A stretch of DNA of 64,000 nucleotides from Deltaproteobacteria bacterium (GTDB taxonomy: Bacteria > Desulfobacterota > JADFVX01): the NCBI GenBank assembly GCA_029860075.1, contig JAOUBX010000006.1, positions 43,723-107,722 of the forward strand, read 5' to 3'. Below are positions 35,871 through 44,855 of the stretch, one piece after another (positions within the stretch are counted from its first letter, which is position 1; the number at the start of each line of letters is the position of its first letter). A program made the position numbers and the translations under genes. The notes beneath the pieces were generated by a model. That model saw only the letters and a program-made list of their open reading frames with translations. It was not told the DNA's origin and ran no database searches.

Positions 35871-35927
35871 CAGGCGGATCAAGCTCGACGCGCAAACAGC
35901 GCACGCGTCTTACCCAAGTCGTTGAAC
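35864..35927 (+). repeat. attC site, 59-base type
   Basis: It begins CACCTAACAGGCGGATCAAG, contains GACGCGCAAACAGCGCACGCGTC, and ends CCCAAGTCGTTGAAC, eight bases before the next start. Confidence 0.85.
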
Positions 35928-35934
35928 CTAAAAT

Positions 35935-36306
35935 ATGAGAATTCTCTTTGTTTTCATAACACTAATACTCATTCATGATATTTCGTTTGCTTGCAGCGGT
36001 CCCGGGGCTGCTAATGCTTTACAATATGCTATTACTTTCTCTTGGGTATTGTTTGCAGTACATTTCGCTACGATAGGCATATATTTTATACTGATTAAAT
36101 ATAGCCGTAGAATCAAAAGCGCTACTACTCGAATATTTATATTAATGGCTGTGTTATTAGTCATACACCCAGCATGGTCGGTTGGTACTGCATCAGGAGA
36201 TTGTGGTACTGCAAAGATGGTGTTATCTATATTTATCGCTACTTTAGCAGCAACTTTTCTTATATATGAACTATTAAAGCTTATAAGGTTAAAATATTTT
36301 TTATGA
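35935..36306 (+). CDS. small membrane protein (cassette)
   Basis: The 123-residue product has a signal-like first segment ending S-F-A-C-S-G-P-G and three further hydrophobic stretches. Not recognised. It follows directly on an attC site. No attC is seen behind it; a REP-like palindrome follows instead. Confidence 0.65.
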   Translation: MRILFVFITLILIHDISFACSGPGAANALQYAITFSWVLFAVHFATIGIYFILIKYSRRIKSATTRIFILMAVLLVIHPAWSVGTASGDCGTAKMVLSIFIATLAATFLIYELLKLIRLKYFL

Positions 36307-36332
36307 AGCCAGGTAGGGTGCGCGCGGTCTTT

Positions 36333-36356
36333 GTTCCCAGGCTGGAGCTTGGGAAC
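36333..36356. repeat. REP-like palindrome
   Basis: GTTCCCAGGCTGGAGCTTGGGAAC is the third copy of the palindrome core. It separates two membrane-protein genes and was read through by a longer open frame starting at 36,303. Confidence 0.75.
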
Positions 36357-36380
36357 GAGTTGATAGGTCAAAACAATAAA

Positions 36381-36887
36381 ATGTATAAAATAGTGGGCGC
36401 TATTACAATCCTTCCGGGCCTTTACATTATTCTGCATAACAGTGTTGATGTATTTGATGGGCAGGTATTCTTCAAGCCCCCTCTCTTTTATATTTTACTG
36501 CGCAGTAACCTTAATGCATTTGATGGGCAAGGGCTTTGGTCTATTTTTCAACTCTTTTTCTTCGATTTTCTAATCCCTGGTTTATTCATAATTGGTGGGG
36601 CTTTTATTTTCAAAAATAAGATACGTGCAATAAGATTTATTGCGCCAATCATTGCTATCGATATTTTAAAGAGAATATACGATGCAATTAGCTATTTTTC
36701 TGCTCCTGATGTTCCTATTCCGAAAGCAGTTGAAGGGACTGTCAGAATAATTGTTAACCCTTGGCCTTCTATTATTATTTGTTCAATAGACATTATTGTA
36801 CTTATATTGGTTTTTCGAATTATTTTTGGTGTCAAAGCCTGTAACAATTCAGTACCTTTAGGCGCAAGCAGTCAAGGAAAAAGTTAA
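36381..36887 (+). CDS. polytopic membrane protein (cassette)
   Basis: The 168-residue product has four hydrophobic segments. I chose ATG 36381 because codons upstream lie in the REP-like palindrome. Not recognised. No attC follows: the 36,888-37,246 gap contains a fragment (TACCTTTAGGCGCAAG...GTCAAGGAAAAA) similar to 43,915-43,945, otherwise nothing. Confidence 0.6.
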   Translation: MYKIVGAITILPGLYIILHNSVDVFDGQVFFKPPLFYILLRSNLNAFDGQGLWSIFQLFFFDFLIPGLFIIGGAFIFKNKIRAIRFIAPIIAIDILKRIYDAISYFSAPDVPIPKAVEGTVRIIVNPWPSIIICSIDIIVLILVFRIIFGVKACNNSVPLGASSQGKS

Positions 36888-37246
36888 AGTTCTCCTTTAA
36901 AGTCTAAAAAAACTCCCTTTTCTCCCACAGAGATCTGCTTTTTATCCCTGCTATTTTAATAATCACCCATTATTACCCCCTGGAAGGTTCCGGGAATATA
37001 TGATGCTGCGAAAAAATACTGTTTGATTTGTTGAATCATAAGCGATCCCTCAAGTTGGCGTACAGACTGACATGCCATATAAAGAGAAATTTATTGCATT
37101 TTTGAATGTCAAGAAAGTAAAGAAAAAGCGTGAAGAGGCAATATTTTTTTGACATTTGAAACGGTTATGCTATTCATTAATTATAGTGCAGACAATAGGT
37201 ATAAAAGTAACTGTTAGCCCACTAAAATAGAGAGGAGGGAGAGATT

Positions 37247-37867
37247 ATGGCAATAAAAACAGAGAAAGCTATTCCCGCTAATTATAATTTCGAGGATTGC
37301 TATGATGTTGATACCAATTATTGGAGCTTTTCCGATGAAAAAGCACTTTTCACATGTGGAGCCGGGCCCTGTCTAACTGTCGTTGTTCACAGTGAAAACA
37401 AGGGGTGCCTTGCTCATGTACATACTTATAAAAGAAGTCAAAAGCTGCTTTATGAACGAGCATGTTTAACCATTCTCGCCATGATAACAGAGGGGGCTGC
37501 AAGTGAGAAGATTGATCTGTGGTTAGGCGCCGGGACAATGTTTTTTGACAAGAAAGGGGGCTGTGATAAGGAATTCATGGATGAAAAAATGGATGATTAT
37601 ATAGTAAAGTATCTTCAACCAAAAGGTATACAGGTAACCACAAAGTCTCTTTTTCTTGTTACTCAACAACAGCGAATAGTCGGTGTGATGAACACTTTAG
37701 GATACAATCCCGGGGATATTCTCTATTTCCCAAAAGAAGGTAAAGTTTATATGGCTGATGATAACGACGCCAACTGTCTTCAGAAAAGACGAAATTTTCA
37801 AGCAGTTAAAACAAAGGCACCCCGCACCTGGCAATGTCCAAACAAAGAAATTGACAATCCTAATTGA
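37247..37867 (+). CDS. possible CheD/NTAN1-like cysteine amidohydrolase
   Basis: The 206-residue product has T-C-G-A-G-P-C-L-T-V-V-V near residues 39-50 followed by C-L-A-H-V-H-T near residues 58-64. This G-x-C...A-H-x spacing is reminiscent of the Cys-His pair of CheD-type deamidases and of NTAN1-like N-terminal amidases, which share a fold. The match is short, so this is a suggestion only. A GAGAGGAGGGAGAG site precedes ATG 37247. Codon use is nearer to the chromosome than to the cassettes, and it sits 90 bases before a giant gene. Confidence 0.5.
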   Translation: MAIKTEKAIPANYNFEDCYDVDTNYWSFSDEKALFTCGAGPCLTVVVHSENKGCLAHVHTYKRSQKLLYERACLTILAMITEGAASEKIDLWLGAGTMFFDKKGGCDKEFMDEKMDDYIVKYLQPKGIQVTTKSLFLVTQQQRIVGVMNTLGYNPGDILYFPKEGKVYMADDNDANCLQKRRNFQAVKTKAPRTWQCPNKEIDNPN

Positions 37868-37878
37868 TTATTTTTATG

Positions 37879-37929
37879 CCTTTCAGCATGTAATAAAAGG
37901 TACCGTCCCCCCCCGCTGAAAGGTTTTTT
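37879..37929 (+). terminator. terminator after the CheD/NTAN1-like gene
   Basis: CCTTTCAGC and GCTGAAAGG form a 9-bp stem with a 27-base loop that includes eight consecutive C, followed by TTTTTT. The long loop makes it weaker than average. Confidence 0.6.
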
Positions 37930-37956
37930 CTTAAGTAAACCTGAAGGAGGCTTGTA

Positions 37957-40900
37957 ATGGCGATGGAAGACCTTTTAGAGAGTTACAAGACCAAACAAAC
38001 CTTGTCCTTATCGAGATTCCAGCTGGACAAAAATGTTCATGACCTCTTAATCGATTTTCTGGGGCCTGGCGAAAAAAAGCTGAAGATCTCTAAAGTCGAA
38101 TCTACAGATAGGGATTTGAAAGCAGAAGGAAAACTTTATGAGTCTCTCATCTCCGACACATCATTAAAGGAAAATGAGGACAATGCCGCTTTCGGCCGCA
38201 TGTTATACAACATTACTTTTTTATATAAAGGAAAAGGGGCCACGGCAAAGGCTTACATTGATTTATCGGTCCCTAAGGGATGGAAATTTTATAAGACTAA
38301 AGAAAAAACAAAAGGCCCTCTCCTTTCAGATCTTGTTTTCTCTGAAGGGAGATTGACTTTCCAGCCCTCAAGCACGACTTATCCCCTTGCTTCTTTCGAA
38401 GGGAAGCTTTCAGGAATGGGCATGCTTAAAAGTTTCGCCACCCTTTTAAATGCCGGTGAGGACCTCCCTGTTTCAGGGACTATTTTAAAGAAGGAAAATG
38501 TACTGCATACAAATTTAAAAGTTCCTCTGGGAGAAAAAGCCGGTATAGGGCCATTTAATCTACATGAGCCTTTTTTCCAGCTTAAAGATTTCAGGAAAGA
38601 TTATAGCGCAAAAAATGTCCGGTCTGAGCCCTGGCTTTTTGCCAATGTTAAGGCAGGAGAAAAAACAATTGAGCTTTCCTCCCTGCTTCCCATAGGCGGA
38701 GATTTTTTTACTTTCCGGGCAAGACCTGAAAACCTGCCCCTTAATGATTTAACGGCTTTGGCCGAAATTTTCCCCGGTGTCGATATTTCCTCTTCAATAG
38801 GAAAAGGCCCGGATATTACAAAAAATATAGGGCTCAGTGAAATCAGTGTAACGATTATGCCCAAAAAGATGCAGGTTTTTAGTATTAAGACAGGTTTCAG
38901 CCTCCTGAAAGAATGGGAGATTATTGAAAACAAGATTTCTATTGATAACACTAAAATCCTTCTCACTCTCCTCTTTCCATTCAAAAAACAGCAGAGGGAT
39001 TTTTACTGGGCCATCGCGGGAGACCTGCTCCTTGATTCCAAAAAACTGAGGGTAAGCGCCTATTCCCCGGGATTCTCAATAAATGCTTTCACAGGAGAAG
39101 GCTTTTCAATGGATCTGAAGGCCCTTCTCGAATCACTTGTACCCAAAAGCTTTCCCCTCCCTGACATAATGCCTGCCATCAATCTGAACAGCCTGTTCCT
39201 TGAGGCAAACCCCGGAAACAAGTCTCTTGCATTTAAGGGAGAGGCGAAAAAGAAATGGGATCTCATTCCGGGTATGGTTTCTGTTGAAAACATGCGGTTT
39301 TCTTTTAGCTCCCGGCCGGGAGCTAAAAAGGGAGAACATGTAAAAAAGGGGGAATTAATCGCTTCGGCTGAGGTGGTTGGTTTAAAGCTTGATGTGGCGT
39401 CAATTCTGCCGGGCAATTTACTTTTAAAAGGGAAATATGAGGAAATCGATCTTGCTTCGGTCTATAAAAAGATAGAGGGTTTTGTTGCTGACGGGGGCAT
39501 ATCCATGCCTTCCGGTTTTTTGAATCTTACCATGAAAAATGTGGACATCAGCCTTATGCCGAACCTCCCCGGTTTTTCCATTGCATCGGCCGCAGGGCCT
39601 TTCGACGCTGTTGAGGTTATTCTCTGCAAAAGCAAAAAGGGGAAATGGGCCGCCGGGGTCGGTTTAAAGCCTGGTAAAAAATGGAAGTTCTCTCATGTGA
39701 ATAAGGCCTTTAAATGTCTCGATTCCATGGATTTAAGCAATGCCGCACTTATTGTTTCATCACTGGAAGGAAGTCCCCTCAATTTCCAGAGGGTTTATAT
39801 GCCCCGCGCAAAGTTACAACTGTCGAAGGGCCTCAATTTTGCGGGAACGATGACTCTTAAAGATACGGGCCTTGATAAACTCCTTGGCATTGAAACGATC
39901 GTTATGCAGGCTGCCATTGGGAAAGATCCCCGGAAGTTCATGCTTGAAGGGAGTGTGGCCGGAGAGATGAAGCTGGCCAAAAATGTGACCATGAGCCAAA
40001 TCGGTTTGCGCATTATTCCCGGGGGAACAACTCCGGAATTTATGGCCATTTGCCGTGTTGTAGCCAGGGTCAACGAGGAAGACCTTGCTTTTATGGGAGC
40101 GCTCAGTGTAATGCCTAATGGCGCCACTTTTGCCGCCACCATGAAAGGGACCTGGCAAAATGCTTTCGGGGCCAAAGGATTCAACCTTTCCGATGTTGCC
40201 ATTGAACTTGGAATCAGTTTTCAGGGGCTCCCCTCTATCGGCCTGGCGGGGCGCATGAAGATTGGCAAAGTTGAGGGGGGAGCTGCTGTCGCCTTTAATG
40301 CCGCTGATCCTACTCAGAGTATGCTTGCTGTTTCATTTGATCAGCTTTTGCTGGCAGATCTGCTGTCCGCCTTTTGTGACCCCAAGGTAAAAGGAAGTGC
40401 GAAAGATCTTAAGAAAGTATTAAAAGATACAGGGCTGGAAGATGTTAAGGTCCATGTTGTGCCTGCGGCTACACGGATTGGAGAAATATACTTTGAGTCC
40501 GGTATAACCGTTAAGGGCAAGCTTGAAATCATGGACTGGGAAGGAAGTATAAATGCTACTATCGATTATATGGAAGGAATATTTGTTGAAGGGAAAATGG
40601 AGAGCATCGAAGCAGGAGATATATTCGCCCTCACCGGAGCGGGAGAAGAAAAAGACCCCCTCCTTAAACTCGATCTGCGTATAAGCAGTACGCCCAGTTT
40701 AACAATAGCCTGCGCAGTCTCTCTGCTGGGCTTGAAACAGGCCACCTATATTAGTATTTCAGATAAAGGGTTCCGCTTTCTTGTTGTCGGTAAGATATTT
40801 GATCTTTTCCAGGCAGAGCTTGATGTGAATGGGAAAGACATTTTTCAGTCGGGAGAATTTATGATCAGGGCCTCCCTGCAAAATGATCTCATTTCTTATC

Positions 40901-42141
40901 TTAATGAGAATGTGCGGGAGGGGATAAAAAAAGTGGCCGAAAGCGCTGTGAAAGAGTTAACCAAGGCCCAGGGAGAGGTGGATAAAGCCAAAAAAGAAGT
41001 GGAAAAGCTGGATAGTCAGATTAAATCGGCCAGGGCACAGGTACGGTCTGAACGTGAGGTCCATAAGAAAGAGCTTAACAAAGCCAAAGAGGACCTGAAA
41101 AAAGCCCGTGACGACGTGAACAAGTTAAACAGGGAAATAAGCAAACAGAGAAATATTATTAAAAGAGAACGCGCCGCTACCCAGAGAGATCTGAAAAATG
41201 CGGAGAATAAAGTATCTGCCGCTGAAAGGGATGTAAAGGGCCTTAAAAATCAGGTAGCCGCTATGAGAACAAAGGTTAAAGGCGAACAGGAGAAGGCGAC
41301 CCGTGATATCCGGTCAGCAGAGAAAAAGATAGACTCTGCCAGAAAAAAGATTAATAACCTTAACGATGATATTAAGAGGAAAAAGTCCGACATTAAGAAA
41401 TATGAAAAGAAAATGAAGAAGGAGTGGTATAACCCAAAATGGGCAGCAAAGTGCGCGGGCGCCAATGTTGAGATCGGGGCCCTTTATGTGGCCAGAGATG
41501 TCTCCAAAGAAGCCCTTAAGGTGGCTAAAGGAGTGCTCAGTACAGTACGGAAAGGGGTTAAACTTATACCTGTTGATTCCGATCCCAGGGTGGCCGGGCT
41601 TATTGTTGGACAAAAGAGCGCGGAAGTTGCCCTGAAAGCCGCCAAAGAGGTACTGAAAGGAATTAAGAATGGGCTGTCCCTTATTCCCCCTGACTCTGAC
41701 CCCAGGGTGGCCGGCCCCATTGCCTTGAGAGAAACGGCCCAGGGAGGTTTGACAATCGCGCAAAAATCCATAGATGCCGCAAAGACTGCCATCGATACCA
41801 CACCTGTTGATCTTGATCCCAGGGTTGCAGGGCTCATCGTGGCCAAGGAAACGGCAAGAGGAGCTCTCGAAGCCGGTAAAATCGTCCTTGAAGGTGTAAA
41901 ACTAACCGTTAAAGAAGGGGCAAAGGCCGCTGATTGTATAGCCAATTATGGTCTTGGCGGGATCTTTGATCTGAAGAAGGTCTGTTTTGAAGGTGAACTC
42001 TCCGCCGTTGACGGCGGCAGTGTGTCCCTTGAAATGGACCTGCGAATTATGGGGAAAGAGGAAAATATCAAAGTCGAGTTCAATTTTAAAGACCTGGCTG
42101 ATTCCATTGCAGGGCTTGTTACCCATGCTCTTCAGAAGTAG
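37957..42141 (+). CDS. 1394-residue β-rich and coiled-coil protein of unknown function
   Basis: This is the largest gene of the window and lacks a signal peptide. Residues 1 to about 985 are made of repeated β-rich modules with recurring phrases such as L-x-I-P-x-M-x-V, F-S-I and the 'φ-x-G-x-φ' strands; I could not map them to a family. Residues about 990-1156 form a long Lys/Glu-rich coiled coil. Three tandem 39-residue repeats follow at about 1205, 1244 and 1283, each with P-x-D-x-D-P-R-V-A-G-x-I. A last β module closes the protein. A CTGAAGGAGG site precedes ATG 37957. Codon use is GC-richer than the cassettes around it, so it looks like a separate insertion or an old chromosomal piece. 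A structural or secreted-particle role is possible but unsupported. Confidence 0.8.
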   Translation: MAMEDLLESYKTKQTLSLSRFQLDKNVHDLLIDFLGPGEKKLKISKVESTDRDLKAEGKLYESLISDTSLKENEDNAAFGRMLYNITFLYKGKGATAKAYIDLSVPKGWKFYKTKEKTKGPLLSDLVFSEGRLTFQPSSTTYPLASFEGKLSGMGMLKSFATLLNAGEDLPVSGTILKKENVLHTNLKVPLGEKAGIGPFNLHEPFFQLKDFRKDYSAKNVRSEPWLFANVKAGEKTIELSSLLPIGGDFFTFRARPENLPLNDLTALAEIFPGVDISSSIGKGPDITKNIGLSEISVTIMPKKMQVFSIKTGFSLLKEWEIIENKISIDNTKILLTLLFPFKKQQRDFYWAIAGDLLLDSKKLRVSAYSPGFSINAFTGEGFSMDLKALLESLVPKSFPLPDIMPAINLNSLFLEANPGNKSLAFKGEAKKKWDLIPGMVSVENMRFSFSSRPGAKKGEHVKKGELIASAEVVGLKLDVASILPGNLLLKGKYEEIDLASVYKKIEGFVADGGISMPSGFLNLTMKNVDISLMPNLPGFSIASAAGPFDAVEVILCKSKKGKWAAGVGLKPGKKWKFSHVNKAFKCLDSMDLSNAALIVSSLEGSPLNFQRVYMPRAKLQLSKGLNFAGTMTLKDTGLDKLLGIETIVMQAAIGKDPRKFMLEGSVAGEMKLAKNVTMSQIGLRIIPGGTTPEFMAICRVVARVNEEDLAFMGALSVMPNGATFAATMKGTWQNAFGAKGFNLSDVAIELGISFQGLPSIGLAGRMKIGKVEGGAAVAFNAADPTQSMLAVSFDQLLLADLLSAFCDPKVKGSAKDLKKVLKDTGLEDVKVHVVPAATRIGEIYFESGITVKGKLEIMDWEGSINATIDYMEGIFVEGKMESIEAGDIFALTGAGEEKDPLLKLDLRISSTPSLTIACAVSLLGLKQATYISISDKGFRFLVVGKIFDLFQAELDVNGKDIFQSGEFMIRASLQNDLISYLNENVREGIKKVAESAVKELTKAQGEVDKAKKEVEKLDSQIKSARAQVRSEREVHKKELNKAKEDLKKARDDVNKLNREISKQRNIIKRERAATQRDLKNAENKVSAAERDVKGLKNQVAAMRTKVKGEQEKATRDIRSAEKKIDSARKKINNLNDDIKRKKSDIKKYEKKMKKEWYNPKWAAKCAGANVEIGALYVARDVSKEALKVAKGVLSTVRKGVKLIPVDSDPRVAGLIVGQKSAEVALKAAKEVLKGIKNGLSLIPPDSDPRVAGPIALRETAQGGLTIAQKSIDAAKTAIDTTPVDLDPRVAGLIVAKETARGALEAGKIVLEGVKLTVKEGAKAADCIANYGLGGIFDLKKVCFEGELSAVDGGSVSLEMDLRIMGKEENIKVEFNFKDLADSIAGLVTHALQK

Positions 42142-42190
42142 GTGTTGAGTAAGGCAGCAAAAAAGCAGGGCTACTATTTCTATTATTAAC

Positions 42191-42943
42191 AGGGACACAT
42201 CCCAATTAATTGACAGCAACAGATTGATATGATATAAATCGACCATGCCAAGGGTCGCAAGAATAGTTGGATATGGATATCCCCATCACATCATTCAAAG
42301 AGGAAACAACAGAGAGAATGTTTTCCTCGATGATGATGATAAGTATTTTTACCTCAAGTTGCTGAAACGTTATTCAGAGCGAACCAATACATCAATATTA
42401 TCTTACTGTCTTATGACAAATCATGTGCACCTGCTTCTAAATCCGAAGGAAGAAAAATCACTGGCAAAAATGATGCAGGGTGTAGCCTTATGCTATACAC
42501 AATATTTTAATAAAAAAAACGACAGAACAGGCCGTCTATGGGAGTGTCGTTATTATTCGAGTGTCGTTGATAGAGGTTCATATCTCTGGGCTGTCAGCCG
42601 ATATATTGAGAATAATCCTGTACGTGCAAAGATAGTAAGCAAAGCTGTTGACTATTCTTATTCCAGCGCATCCTATCACTTAACAGGGAAAGATAACTTT
42701 GTAATCAATGAACCATTTTTTGAAGAAGGAGAAAGGGATAGTTACAAAAAGTTTATAGCAGAGGATTGTCGTGATGAAGAAGTCGGAGAAATTCGGAAGA
42801 AAACGCTTCTTGGACACCCACTAGGGGACTTGGCTTTCATTGATAGGCTTTCGAAACTACTTGGCCGGAAGCTGGTATTTAGAGGAAAAGGACGCCCCAA
42901 AAAGGAAGATTAACCGTCCTGGATTTTATTGGGATGTGTCCCT
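42191..42943 (+). mobile_element. REP-associated transposase unit with 16-bp inverted repeats
   Basis: AGGGACACATCCCAAT at 42,191 is the exact complement of ATTGGGATGTGTCCCT ending at 42,943. These ends enclose only the transposase gene. They are unlike the three GTTCCCA palindromes. No target duplication is obvious. Confidence 0.75.
42245..42913 (+). CDS. REP-associated tyrosine transposase (Y1, IS200-like)
   Basis: The 222-residue product begins with the signature M-P-R-x-A-R and Y-H-I-I-Q-R-G-N-N-R. The HUH nuclease motif is H-V-H in M-T-N-H-V-H-L-L near residue 60, and the likely catalytic tyrosine is in Y-T-Q-Y-F-N-K-K near residue 85. The region R-Y-I-E-x-N-P-V-R-A is also typical. Such single-copy transposases mobilise short palindromes instead of themselves. 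It sits at the end of the GC-richer island inside the cassette array. Confidence 0.93.
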   Translation: MPRVARIVGYGYPHHIIQRGNNRENVFLDDDDKYFYLKLLKRYSERTNTSILSYCLMTNHVHLLLNPKEEKSLAKMMQGVALCYTQYFNKKNDRTGRLWECRYYSSVVDRGSYLWAVSRYIENNPVRAKIVSKAVDYSYSSASYHLTGKDNFVINEPFFEEGERDSYKKFIAEDCRDEEVGEIRKKTLLGHPLGDLAFIDRLSKLLGRKLVFRGKGRPKKED

Positions 42944-42969
42944 CTATTAATTAATTGAAGGAGAGTGTT

Positions 42970-43356
42970 TTGAAACGACCCGTTGGTTTTACAATTTTGG
43001 CACTTATTTTAGCTTGGCTTGCAATTGCAGGCTTTGGCAACGCTGTAATCCAATTAAATTCCAATAATGGCTCAACTTTAATGGCATTCATAGCACTTTC
43101 TTATGGCGGAACAGCTTTAGTTTCTACTCTAGGCTTATGGAAACTAAAAAAATGGGTTTATCATTCCTTTTTAGCTTGGTCTGCAACAGTGATTCTTATG
43201 TTACTTGTAATGCAATTTGGCATGTATGGGATATATCAAGTCTCTTGGGTTAAATTTATCGGTTTTTCAGTGTTTGTTTTAGCTCTTTTAGCTTCATTAA
43301 CTCGCTATATAAAAAAGAAGATGCTGGCAGTTGCTCAGCAAAACTTGAATCTGTAA
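42970..43356 (+). CDS. small membrane protein (cassette-type)
   Basis: The 128-residue product has four hydrophobic segments. I chose TTG 42970 after an AAGGAGAG site over the longer in-frame TTG at 42955. Not recognised. No attC separates it from the next gene, 28 bases on, so the two may form one cassette. Confidence 0.65.
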   Translation: MKRPVGFTILALILAWLAIAGFGNAVIQLNSNNGSTLMAFIALSYGGTALVSTLGLWKLKKWVYHSFLAWSATVILMLLVMQFGMYGIYQVSWVKFIGFSVFVLALLASLTRYIKKKMLAVAQQNLNL

Positions 43357-43384
43357 AAATTCTTTAGAAATAATAAATAGGTGA

Positions 43385-43906
43385 ATGAATATCAAATATA
43401 GAAATGAATTAACCGATTTGATTAACTTTAATGAATACCAATATAAGAACTCTCGACAAGTTAAAAAACAAATTCTCAAGAGCAACTTATGGTTTTCTGG
43501 TGGCGTTTTTGCGGGAATTTCATATGTTTCCTATTTAAATAACAGCATATTTTTAGCTTTGATTGGCTTTCTCATTGCTGCCATTTGCTTTACACTGTAT
43601 CCTTTTTATGTTCGTTGGTGGCAAGTACGGAATTTAAAAAACCAACAAAATAGTGACTTTATGAAGTCCGTTCTTTGCGATCATGAATTGAGAATTGAAG
43701 AAGATGGTCTCATTGAAAAGACAGATTTCAATGAAACCAAATCACCGTGGAATTCTGTTGGCCCTATTGTGCTTAAAGATGCTTACTCATTTGTTTATTT
43801 GAATGAGATTCAAGCACATGTACTGCCTAAAGCATCAATTGTTCATGGAAACCATGATGATTTTATTAATGCTTTAAAAAATAAGGTGTCTCATGCTGAG
43901 GCCTAA
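43385..43906 (+). CDS. YcxB-like membrane protein (cassette)
   Basis: The 173-residue product has two adjacent transmembrane helices (about residues 36-76) and a cytosolic C-terminal domain in which D-H-x-L-x-I-x-E-D-G-L...W-x-S-V...Y-S-F-V-Y-L-N resembles YcxB-like (PF14317) proteins. Function is unknown in that family. Confidence 0.75.
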   Translation: MNIKYRNELTDLINFNEYQYKNSRQVKKQILKSNLWFSGGVFAGISYVSYLNNSIFLALIGFLIAAICFTLYPFYVRWWQVRNLKNQQNSDFMKSVLCDHELRIEEDGLIEKTDFNETKSPWNSVGPIVLKDAYSFVYLNEIQAHVLPKASIVHGNHDDFINALKNKVSHAEA

Positions 43907-43950
43907 TCCCACATTACCTTTAGGTGAATAAAGTCAAGGAAAAATTTCAG

Positions 43951-44026
43951 ACTGTAAGCCGGACCGTACACCCACATTGGCTCTTTCCAATGGCTCCGGC
44001 TTGGCCGATTGGCTTTACGTTAGAGC
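43951..44026 (+). repeat. attC site
   Basis: AAGCCGGACCG...TGGCTCCGGCTTGGCCGATTGGC forms the dyad and GTTAGAGC closes the site. The box after the next gene is GTTCTAAC, which matches six of eight positions of its complement. Confidence 0.75.
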
Positions 44027-44030
44027 GAAA

Positions 44031-44335
44031 ATGAAAAAAAAATAATTGCGTGGCTTATATTCTTTGGTGGCTTTGCGCTTGAAATGGGAGTTGATCATTT
44101 ACTAAGGATACAAGATGGGACTATACGCACAGGCGGTATCCCCGAATTATTGTGGTTTTTAATCCAGATGGCACTATGTACTATTGCTCTCTGGCTTGCA
44201 TTCGTCGCAACAAAACCTCTAATTACTCTGTGGAAGAGATTGTTACTTGTCGGATTGCAGACTTGTATTGGTTTTGTCATTTACGCATTTATTGCACTAT
44301 ATTATATTGTTGGCACTGGTATAGACTCTCTGTAA
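44031..44335 (+). pseudogene. small membrane protein with a one-base frameshift in a poly-A run (cassette)
   Basis: ATG 44031 is followed by nine A and then TAA in the zero frame. One more A would give M-K-K-K-I-I-A-W-L-I-F-F-G-G-F-A-L and join an intact frame that continues to 44,335 through M-G-V-D-H-L-L. The full protein would be about 101 residues with three transmembrane segments. Either the gene is broken, or the base is lost in sequencing or assembly, or slippage on the A run restores the frame. Confidence 0.6.
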
Positions 44336-44338
44336 GTC

Positions 44339-44433
44339 AGTTCTAACTTGCTGCTCAACCCAGACCGCGCAAAAGGCGGTCTGAATTGAAAAACAAGCAA
44401 CTTGGCGCGGCTGGTTAGCGTTATTGTTATAAG
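44339..44433 (+). repeat. attC site
   Basis: GTTCTAAC opens the site, the dyad is CAGACCGCGC...GGCGGTCTG, and the right part GGCGCGGCTGGTTAGCGTTATTGTTATAAG holds the closing box. Its right half recurs at 46,176-46,196. Confidence 0.8.
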
Positions 44434-44446
44434 GCAAAATCAATTA

Positions 44447-44728
44447 ATGTCATTATTTACATTACACATTGATTACAATGGTCAAAGTACCATAGTACAA
44501 GTCAAGGCATCCACAGCAAGAACCGCTGCAATAAAGTGGGCAGAGAATATCAACATCAAAGATTGGAACGGCATAGGAGAAAAAGCTAAATCTGAACTTG
44601 TTGAAGAACTAAAGGACAAGGAAAATTCTTGTGTATTGATTGAAGATACAGTAAATGTCTGGTGTAGTTCAGCACTTGTGAGGAACCGATTATTTTTAAT
44701 AAATATCGTAAAAACACAAGCTGAGTAA
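44447..44728 (+). CDS. hypothetical protein (cassette)
   Basis: The 93-residue product is soluble with a β-rich first half. Not recognised. I chose ATG 44447 because the longer frame from 44402 reads through the attC. The front box GTTATAAG (44,426) and rear box CTTATAAC (44,731) are exact complements. Confidence 0.6.
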   Translation: MSLFTLHIDYNGQSTIVQVKASTARTAAIKWAENINIKDWNGIGEKAKSELVEELKDKENSCVLIEDTVNVWCSSALVRNRLFLINIVKTQAE

Positions 44729-44730
44729 GG

Positions 44731-44855
44731 CTTATAACCAGGCGCTCAAGACGGGACTGGCAAACACGCATTTTCAATTTTTGAAAGTAGTCTCTTAAAC
44801 ATTTTAAATCCGCTTTTGGGGCGCCTCAGCTAGCCCCTTAGCTAAATCGTTGAAG
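44731..44855 (+). repeat. attC site, Vibrio-like long type
   Basis: CTTATAACCAGGCGCTCAAG and ACGGGACTGGCAAACACGC at the left, with GGGGCGCCTCAGCTAGCCCC at the right, closely recall the Vibrio cholerae repeats. It ends CGTTGAAG at the left end of a 139-bp element. Confidence 0.88.

Noticed and set aside
41314..41945. Minus-strand frames opposite the coiled-coil region of the large protein
   Set aside because: Biased codon composition opposite Lys/Glu-rich repeats often gives open frames; no ribosome-binding site.
37957..42141. Reading the 1394-residue protein as a cassette gene
   Set aside because: No attC boxes on either side, chromosome-like codon use, and far above typical cassette size.
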